Source of the DNA: a virus
Length of the DNA: 44,350 bases
Virus record (IMG/VR): IMGVR_UViG_3300020281_000042
Coordinates: 1 to 44,350 of that record
Strand: one strand, 5' to 3'
Positions 37,917 through 44,350 of the stretch are shown here, in pieces. The position numbers and the translations under genes are program-made. The notes beneath the pieces were generated by a model. That model ran no database searches and had not been told where the DNA came from. It saw only the letters and a program-made list of their open reading frames with translations. Numbering within the stretch: the stretch's first letter is position 1; every line of letters begins with the position of its first letter.

Positions 37917-40435
37917 TGACTTTTACCTCGTTTAACAGGGGAGGATCCTTTCAACCTGTACAGGTATCAAGTCCCCTTCAGGCTTACGACGAAAACGTAC
38001 GTAAACAACAGGCTGCCGAAGCACAATATATGGCAGCCATGCGTGCCAATGATCGAGCACGTCTAAAAGATCTTCAACTGGCCTTTAGTGGTCTTGAAAA
38101 AATCTCTACTTCTATTACTAAATACGCTGAACAAAAGCGTGACGAGTTTCAAAAGAAAGAGATGCAGCGTGGAATGTACATCGCCTACAACGGCGGTGTT
38201 CCACAAGAAGAACTTGATGACCTTAACGTACAAGAACAAGAAGGCGAAGCTCTTGATCAACAGACACGTGAAGTAGCGAACAAGGTTGAACAAGACGGTG
38301 ACCCTTACACCGCACAGAACATCCGCAAGATGTCTGCCTGGGCTCAGTACGGCTATGCCGTGCAGTCCCTTCAAATGGGCGGTGCTGCTTACGGTTCACA
38401 CTTTGCAGAAAAGCGTTCTACTACTAAGGTCAACATTAACGGTGAGGACGTTACTTACGACTCAGCCGTTACACCTCAACAACGTGCCGCTGTTTCGGCT
38501 CAAATCAGACAAGACTATTTAGATCGATTCGCAGAGTTCAACCCTGTGATGGCAGCTAAGTATATGTTTCCCAGCATTCAAAAGTTTGAAGAAAAGGAAG
38601 CAATTAAATGGTCCGATGCTTACTCCAAACGTTTACAAGAGGAAAGAGTTACTGAAGCCAAGGACCAACTTACTGCTGGTTTGTACTCAGAAAACGGAGG
38701 TCAGGCGTACCTCAGCATGATTACCACCCGAGCATCTGATTTCGGCGGTGCAGGTAAGGCTCGTGAAGCCGCCTCCAAGATGCTCATCGAAATGATTGAC
38801 AATGACGAAATTACAGAAACTCAAGTCCGTGCCCTTATGGGTCATGAGTTTGATCATCGTGGCATGGGTCGGACCACCATTGGGAAAGCCTTTAAGCGGG
38901 ACTTTGTAAAGGTAGAAAAGAAGCTACAAGAGGCTCGTGTAAATAGATCGTCACTTGCCGAAAAAGAACTTACTGCCCGTCGTAACGATTTCAAAAACAA
39001 ATTCCTCGAACTTGTAAACGAACGCGACGAGAGCGGAGTTCCGCTTACTGATGAACAAATAGATGAACTAAACGTTTCCTACCGCCAACAGGGTTTAGGA
39101 TTAAAAAGTGACATGTTGGATAACTACAGGACTGCGGAAGAGCGTGATGCTGATGAAGCAAAGGAGATGTTAGAAGCCAAGAAAGCTACCCGTGGTTACT
39201 ACATTGAATCTGACCTTAACGGTATGCCTCAGTCGGTGCGTGCTGCGTATATTGATCAAGTCAAGCAAGACACAAGCATAACTTCTGCTGGTGAAAGCTT
39301 TACTTCTGGTGCTAACAGACGTATCCAGGGTGCTGTCAATGATAGGTTCCAATACCAGGAAGGTAAAACAAAACCGACTGGTGGCTTTGAAAAATATGAA
39401 CGTGTCTTAGAGCGTGCTCAACGTGATTATCAAAAACAGTTCAGGCAGTTAATGCTTTCTGGCAAAGTTGATGCTGAGGGCGCACATGAGCAAGCTATTG
39501 CTAGGGTCGCGACTGCTATCAATAATGGTAGTTATGATACCATAGAAGTTACAAACAACACTACTCGTCAACAACAACTTGTAGACCTTCGTCGATCACT
39601 CCTCGACCCCCAAGCACCTCCTGCTTCAGGAATGATGGATGACGTGGCCCAAGCTGTTGCTTACTTCCAAACACAAGCTGGAAACCTTCCTGAAGGTGTT
39701 GCTCCTGTTCGGACTTTGCCTGACATATTTGCCATTGCTACGGCTGGTACTGGCTATACTGCTGTTGATGGTGCTTTGAGTGAACTTGCCAAGCGTGGCT
39801 TTGTTGGTTTTAAGAAACCTGCTATTGAACAAAAGGTGGATGAACTCAGTCCTGTTCATCAAACTCTTTTGAGAAAAAACAATACCACAGGTCGCACACT
39901 GCGTGTGCTGCAAGAGATTGGCCTTACTGATGAAGCTGAATGGGCACTTGGACTTACTATGTCTAAGGAATCTGGAGCAAAGTATGGTTGGTTTAATGCA
40001 TTTAATCAAGGCGGAGCGGACAACGGCTATACATCAATTAACCCTGGCGATAGCTCTAAAGATCTAAGTCAAGATGTTTTATCAATGACACTCGGTGAGA
40101 TCAAACGACGCATGGACTTGCCTAAGGGTCACCCTGAAGCACTATTCGCAACCGGCGCAACTCAATTTACACCAGGGACATTTCATGAAACACAGCGTCG
40201 TTTAGGTCTTCCTGATGACACAATTTTTTCCAAAAAAGTACAAGCTGATTTTTGGTACGAACGTGGTAAGCAAAGAGTTAGCTGGGGTGGAGGCACCCAA
40301 GGTTTAATCAACGAATGGCGTGGTCTCAAATTCGCAAGCGAAGAAGAGCGACAACGTCTTTTAAGGTTTTTCCAAAACAGTGCTGGTATTTATCAAAACC
40401 CAATCAATACGTTGCCTGGGCTCAAATATAACTAA
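37916..40435 (+). CDS. Internal virion protein with lysozyme-like C-terminal domain (T7 gp15-like)
   Basis: The 839-residue protein has a helical N-terminal two-thirds rich in Lys, Arg and Glu, like T7 gp15 (747). From about residue 660 a different domain appears: LGLTMSKESGAKYGWFNAFNQGGADNGYTSIN, then LSMTLGEIKRRM, GATQFTPGTFHETQRRLGLPDDTIFSKKVQADF and RVSWGGGTQGLINEW. The E685-S-G motif and the Q-F-T-P-x-T-F stretch resemble lysozyme-like peptidoglycan-degrading domains that open the cell wall for DNA entry. In T7 that activity is at the N-terminus of gp16. The domain call is by pattern. Confidence 0.8.
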   Translation: MTFTSFNRGGSFQPVQVSSPLQAYDENVRKQQAAEAQYMAAMRANDRARLKDLQLAFSGLEKISTSITKYAEQKRDEFQKKEMQRGMYIAYNGGVPQEELDDLNVQEQEGEALDQQTREVANKVEQDGDPYTAQNIRKMSAWAQYGYAVQSLQMGGAAYGSHFAEKRSTTKVNINGEDVTYDSAVTPQQRAAVSAQIRQDYLDRFAEFNPVMAAKYMFPSIQKFEEKEAIKWSDAYSKRLQEERVTEAKDQLTAGLYSENGGQAYLSMITTRASDFGGAGKAREAASKMLIEMIDNDEITETQVRALMGHEFDHRGMGRTTIGKAFKRDFVKVEKKLQEARVNRSSLAEKELTARRNDFKNKFLELVNERDESGVPLTDEQIDELNVSYRQQGLGLKSDMLDNYRTAEERDADEAKEMLEAKKATRGYYIESDLNGMPQSVRAAYIDQVKQDTSITSAGESFTSGANRRIQGAVNDRFQYQEGKTKPTGGFEKYERVLERAQRDYQKQFRQLMLSGKVDAEGAHEQAIARVATAINNGSYDTIEVTNNTTRQQQLVDLRRSLLDPQAPPASGMMDDVAQAVAYFQTQAGNLPEGVAPVRTLPDIFAIATAGTGYTAVDGALSELAKRGFVGFKKPAIEQKVDELSPVHQTLLRKNNTTGRTLRVLQEIGLTDEAEWALGLTMSKESGAKYGWFNAFNQGGADNGYTSINPGDSSKDLSQDVLSMTLGEIKRRMDLPKGHPEALFATGATQFTPGTFHETQRRLGLPDDTIFSKKVQADFWYERGKQRVSWGGGTQGLINEWRGLKFASEEERQRLLRFFQNSAGIYQNPINTLPGLKYN

Positions 40436-40437
40436 GC

Positions 40438-43400
40438 ATGGATCCTACTATTTTGCAGTTGTCCCAAGAGGACACAAATTTTTTATCTGACCAAGTAGAC
40501 GTCAATCAACAAGATCTGGTTGAGCAGCAGCGTCTAAAAGAAGAACAAGAGCGTGCTTTACAAGAGGAGCAGCAACAAGAACAACAACAAGAGGAAGTAC
40601 AGACTAATCCACTGCAAGCATTAGGTGATGCCGCCCTTGAGATTGCCGAGGCACGTGAAACAAGTCCAATCGCCACTGAATCTAGGAACGCTCTCAACAA
40701 CGCAGCTTTGCGGTTTGGTGAAAGTGTAACTACTTTCCCTGAGCGCATTAGTGATGCTGCTAAGGGGGAAGACATTGGTGACCCCAACTACGAACCTGAG
40801 TGGAACCCAATCGGTGACTTTGTTGAGTTCAGAGGTGGCTATGCACCTGTCACTACTTGGTGGGGCAACATGGCAGAAGAGCTTGCTTACTACGGTTCTT
40901 ACGGTGTTGCCGTCACGGCTGGATCTGCAGCAGCAGGTATTTCACTTGGAGCTGCAGGTGTCAGCATGACCTCTGCAGGTGTTGCAGCTCTTGTTTCTAA
41001 ACAGCACGACGATCACAACCTGTCTGGAAAGATTGTCCAGCATGTACCTGAAATGGGCATTGTTCTTGGCCCTCTTGCTACGCAAGACGAAGACCACCCT
41101 CTTCTCAAAAAACTAAAGAACGTTGTTGAAGAGATGGGTATGGCAGGCATCTTTGACCGAGTAATCGGCAAGATGTTTGGCGAACGTGGTGTTGACAAAG
41201 CTTTTGCTCGTGAAGCCAACGTGGCTGAGCAGGTCTTGGAAAAAGGTCAGCAAGAGCTTGACGACGCTATGGCGTATGTCCGTGACATCAATCTCGACAC
41301 ACCCCAGTTAGGCGGTGATGTCGTTGATGTTGATGTAATTCCTGATCCCAAACCGCTGCAAAGCGGAGCTGATAAAGTTCTCCCTCCGCAGCTTGCTTTC
41401 CGTGGTCACAAGAACAAGCCTATTGCTGATCCGTGGCAAGGCAGCCCTAACTCGACTGCACCCGCTGGTGACATTTACGAACAGCTCAACAAGATCGACG
41501 ATCCCAACGTTCCTGGTGGCGCTGCAGGTTCTACCGATTCACCGCTTACTCCTGCCCAGGCAGAGCGTATGGCTAATGAAAACGGTATTCCTAGCGATGT
41601 GTTGCAGGAAAAAGCTGCTGAGCTGCTAGGCGATGCTCGTTATCAGCGTATGGTTCAAGACCTCAAATCTAAGGGCCGTACTTTCCGCCAAGTCTTTGGA
41701 CCTGCTTACGAACGTATGCAGAAAGTCATGGGTCGCAACCTAGATAACATGTCCGCCGAAGAGTTCTGGGCACCAATCGATGCCTACAACAAAGACGTGG
41801 CAAACTTGGGTGACGAGACCTACGAGCTGTGGAGCATGGAAAACGTGGTCGCTGCTGACCTCGTCAACTCTTCACTGTTCAAGCAACTACGTGACCTGTC
41901 TATTGGATCGCGTGAGCTAATGGCACAGGGCGTTGACATCGCTGATATTGACGGTCCACTGAAGACCATCCGTGATCGACTGATCATTGGCCTTTCTGAA
42001 GTCAAGAAACGTCGTTACCTCTGGGGTATCCAAGGTCAACAACTGCAGCTTGCTCCTGAACAGATTGCTGAACGCTTTACTCAAATCCATACACAAACCA
42101 AGGAAAGCATCGACACTGCTCTTCAGTTCATGGGGCAAACCAAGAACCAAGATGTAATGGAAGCTATTATTGAAGCTTTTAGCGGTGCCGACAACATCCA
42201 TAACTGGACTGATCTTGACGCCTTCATGCGTCGTCGTCTGCATGGTATGAGTAATAAAAACCAGACTCTTAAAGAACTTGGTGGTGTTTTTGTCAACAGT
42301 GTCCTAAGCGGCCTGAAGACCGCTCAGCGTGCCCTTGTGGGTACTGGTGAGATTATGGGTCTTCAAAGCCTTGGTAAAGGTGTAGGAGGCGCTCTCCTGG
42401 GCGATCTTGACACAGCTCGCGCCAGCATGGCTTCGTTTAAGTCACACATGGAAGTGATTCCTGAAGCTTGGACTGTTTTCACTAAACGCCTCAACAGTTA
42501 CTGGACTGGTGATTTTGCTGACATGCGTAATCGTTTCAGTGAGTACAACACCACTGACCAGATGTGGGCAATGCAAGAGCAATGGATTGAGCAACGCGGA
42601 ACCGTTGGTGACAAGTTCTCCTATGCCATTGGTTGGATTGCGCGGGGCTTGAATGACAACCGTCTGCTGTCCTACTCACCACGACTGCTGTCGTCCGTTG
42701 ACGATACCTATAAGTTCATCATGGCACGTGCCAGGGCTAAGGAACGCTCTGTACGTAAAGTGCTTGAGATGAAACGTGGTGGCGATCTACTGGAAGCTAC
42801 TGCAGATGATTACAAGCAATATGAAGATCTCTTCTACAAAGAACTTTTGGATGCTGATGGCAACATCGACATTACTAAAGATGCGTTCCTTGAGGGCATG
42901 TACAAAGAAGCAACTCTTACAGAAGAGTTGACTGGCTTTGCTGCAAACCTAGACAAATTGATCGGTCAGTATCCAATGCTGCGTCCGTTCTACTTGTTTG
43001 CACGCACAGGTATCAATGGTCTTGATATGAATGTCAAGAACATGCCGCTTATCGGTGCGTTCCGTAAACGTACTCTCGATGTCCTAACTGCTAACGAAGA
43101 CAACCTTCTTGAGAAAGTTGGCAAGTATGGCATCAACTCTATGGAAGACCTGCGTAACGAAAAGGCTCTTCTTGCTGGTCGTCAAGCTATTGGCCTCGGT
43201 GTGACTATTAGTGGCACACAGATGTACCTCAATGGCAACATGACTGGTGACGGTCCTATGGATGAACAACTGAAGCAAGCTTGGATTGCTGCAGGTTGGA
43301 AACCTAGGTCTATAAAAATTGGTGGTGCATGGGTTAGTTACGACGCCCTGGGTGAACCCTTCTCCATGATCTTGGCAAACATTGCCAACGTTGGAGACAA

Positions 43401-44277
43401 CCTGGACCTGATGGGTGCTGAATGGGCAGAGGATCACTGGAAGAAAATGGCTGCAGCTCTTGCAGCAGGACCACTTAAAAAGTCCTATTTCTCCGGTCTT
43501 GACTCTTTGTTCCAACTGGTAAACATGAAACCAGAAGGTTCTGCTCGTGCTATTGGCAGCATCATGAACAACATTGTTCCGATGTCCAGCCTTCGTAATG
43601 AGTTTGGTCGGATTATCAATCCGTACATGCGTGAGCTTAATGCTGACATTTTCGAGTCTATTCGTAACCGCAACCTTGCTAGTGAGTATCTAGCTACTGA
43701 TCCACTGCCGTTGAAGTATGACATGTTGACAGGTAAGCCTCTCAACAGTTGGAACTTCCTTCAACGTGCATGGAACGCAGTTACTCCATTCCAAATCAAC
43801 TTTGACGACAACAGTCCTGGCCGTCGCCTTTTGCTTGAAAGTAATTACCCGATTCGTGAGTCTGTCTACAGCGCCAATGGTTACGACCTTAGCGATGCTG
43901 CAGACGTGCGTTCAATGCTTCAACAAGCAATGGGTAACGCTCAAATTAACTTTGGTGGCCGTACATTTGAAAACCCACAAGCTGCACTTGACCACCTTGC
44001 AAGCCGTAAGGATGTTCAAGAGTCTATTCAGGACATGCGTCGTGAACTTGAAGCTGGTAACCGATTTATGGATCCCAGTAAGAGTTTCAAGCATGTTGAC
44101 CTAATCGAGCTTGTAATGGCTCAAGCTAAAGATAAAGCTTGGGCACAGATCAGCCAAGACCCGGCAGTTCAACTGTTGGTTGAAGAACAGGATGAAAAAG
44201 ACCGGCAAGAGGTTCGGACGAGAGCAAACCAAACTATTGAAAACTCCGCCCCTGCTTTGATACTTACCAATAAGTAA
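40438..44277 (+). CDS. Internal virion protein D (T7 gp16-like)
   Basis: This 1279-residue protein (T7 gp16 1318) has a Gln/Glu-rich coiled coil at residues 28-58 (LVEQQRLKEEQERALQEEQQQ), a hydrophobic stretch about 155-190 that could insert in membrane, and a long helical body including ELGGVFVNSVLSGLKTAQRALVGTGEIMG. The end matches the family pattern IINPYMRELNADIFESIRNRNL. It is ejected to make the DNA-entry channel. No transglycosylase motif is seen at its N-terminus. It is followed by the tail fibre start with one-base overlap. Confidence 0.9.
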   Translation: MDPTILQLSQEDTNFLSDQVDVNQQDLVEQQRLKEEQERALQEEQQQEQQQEEVQTNPLQALGDAALEIAEARETSPIATESRNALNNAALRFGESVTTFPERISDAAKGEDIGDPNYEPEWNPIGDFVEFRGGYAPVTTWWGNMAEELAYYGSYGVAVTAGSAAAGISLGAAGVSMTSAGVAALVSKQHDDHNLSGKIVQHVPEMGIVLGPLATQDEDHPLLKKLKNVVEEMGMAGIFDRVIGKMFGERGVDKAFAREANVAEQVLEKGQQELDDAMAYVRDINLDTPQLGGDVVDVDVIPDPKPLQSGADKVLPPQLAFRGHKNKPIADPWQGSPNSTAPAGDIYEQLNKIDDPNVPGGAAGSTDSPLTPAQAERMANENGIPSDVLQEKAAELLGDARYQRMVQDLKSKGRTFRQVFGPAYERMQKVMGRNLDNMSAEEFWAPIDAYNKDVANLGDETYELWSMENVVAADLVNSSLFKQLRDLSIGSRELMAQGVDIADIDGPLKTIRDRLIIGLSEVKKRRYLWGIQGQQLQLAPEQIAERFTQIHTQTKESIDTALQFMGQTKNQDVMEAIIEAFSGADNIHNWTDLDAFMRRRLHGMSNKNQTLKELGGVFVNSVLSGLKTAQRALVGTGEIMGLQSLGKGVGGALLGDLDTARASMASFKSHMEVIPEAWTVFTKRLNSYWTGDFADMRNRFSEYNTTDQMWAMQEQWIEQRGTVGDKFSYAIGWIARGLNDNRLLSYSPRLLSSVDDTYKFIMARARAKERSVRKVLEMKRGGDLLEATADDYKQYEDLFYKELLDADGNIDITKDAFLEGMYKEATLTEELTGFAANLDKLIGQYPMLRPFYLFARTGINGLDMNVKNMPLIGAFRKRTLDVLTANEDNLLEKVGKYGINSMEDLRNEKALLAGRQAIGLGVTISGTQMYLNGNMTGDGPMDEQLKQAWIAAGWKPRSIKIGGAWVSYDALGEPFSMILANIANVGDNLDLMGAEWAEDHWKKMAAALAAGPLKKSYFSGLDSLFQLVNMKPEGSARAIGSIMNNIVPMSSLRNEFGRIINPYMRELNADIFESIRNRNLASEYLATDPLPLKYDMLTGKPLNSWNFLQRAWNAVTPFQINFDDNSPGRRLLLESNYPIRESVYSANGYDLSDAADVRSMLQQAMGNAQINFGGRTFENPQAALDHLASRKDVQESIQDMRRELEAGNRFMDPSKSFKHVDLIELVMAQAKDKAWAQISQDPAVQLLVEEQDEKDRQEVRTRANQTIENSAPALILTNK

Positions 44278-44350
44278 TGGCAACTACACTTACAACTGAA
44301 CACTCTTATACAGGTAATGGCTCCACCACCAATTACTCTGTCACATTTGC
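44274..44350 (+). repeat. 77-bp exact repeat, copy 2 (window end)
   Basis: These bases are identical to 622-698, beginning with GTA before ATG and running to the last base of the window. The fibre gene's first codons therefore occur at both ends. This closes the genome into a circle, and the second copy is not an independent gene. Confidence 0.9.
44277..44350 (+). CDS. Tail fibre protein, 5' fragment cut by window end
   Basis: The first 24 codons (MATTLTTEHSYTGNGSTTNYSVTF) are identical to the fibre gene at 625. It is the same locus seen from the other gp16 allele and is truncated at the window edge. Confidence 0.85.
   Translation, partial: MATTLTTEHSYTGNGSTTNYSVTF

Noticed and set aside
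1-44350. Integrase, attachment site, CRISPR array or insertion sequence
   Set aside because: No tyrosine or serine recombinase motif, no regular spaced repeats and no terminal inverted repeats with a transposase were seen.

Overview
This window is essentially the whole genome of a lytic T7-like marine cyanophage (a cyanopodovirus). The evidence is a complete set of T7-type replication and virion genes in the canonical order on one strand, together with the cyanobacterial photosynthesis genes psbA (photosystem II D1) and hli (high-light-inducible protein). Base composition looks intermediate rather than AT-rich, which suggests a marine Synechococcus host more than Prochlorococcus; that is inference. 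No integrase, transaldolase gene or complete tRNA gene was seen.

The sequence is an opened circle and does not start at the virion DNA end. The last 77 bases repeat bases 622-698 exactly, at the start of the tail-fibre gene. Bases 1-625 encode the C-terminus of a gp16-like internal virion protein that is clearly different from the full-length gp16 ending at 44277. The window therefore enters the shared tail-fibre sequence from one gp16 allele and returns to it from another. The physical ends are most likely in the only long gene-free stretch, 12524-13244.

Layout in this numbering: 1-6421 gp16 tail end, gp17-type fibre and an adhesin region with three tandem paralogous fibre genes; 6427-8387 small membrane, exported and proline-rich proteins; 8380-11655 the packaging module (small terminase, two nuclease-like genes, large terminase); 11792-12424 thyX; 12524-13244 gene-free and hairpin-rich, the probable terminal region; 13245-16541 a run of small early genes, tightly overlapping from 13974 on; 16542-18881 single-subunit RNA polymerase; 18881-26725 DNA metabolism (SSB, endonuclease I, primase-helicase, a DNA polymerase split into exonuclease and polymerase genes, 5'-3' exonuclease, DUF3310 protein, MazG-like pyrophosphohydrolase, ribonucleotide reductase alpha and beta); 26882-29472 pre-portal protein, portal and scaffold; 29472-32069 the photosynthesis cassette with small basic proteins and an exported barrel-like protein; 32224-33390 major capsid protein and its terminator; 33395-44277 tail tubular proteins A and B and internal virion proteins.

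The genes fit a standard T7 programme. Early small proteins and the phage RNA polymerase take over transcription. The exonucleases, nucleotide reductase, MazG-like enzyme and ThyX release and remodel host nucleotides for phage DNA synthesis, while D1 and Hli keep light reactions running. Structural genes follow, with a strong intrinsic terminator after the capsid gene as in T7. The less ordinary signals are the divergent gp16 allele joined to an identical fibre start, a family of tRNA T-arm-like hairpins between genes, the split polymerase, a beta subunit lacking the radical tyrosine, and a signal-peptide gene whose start is hidden inside its upstream neighbour.
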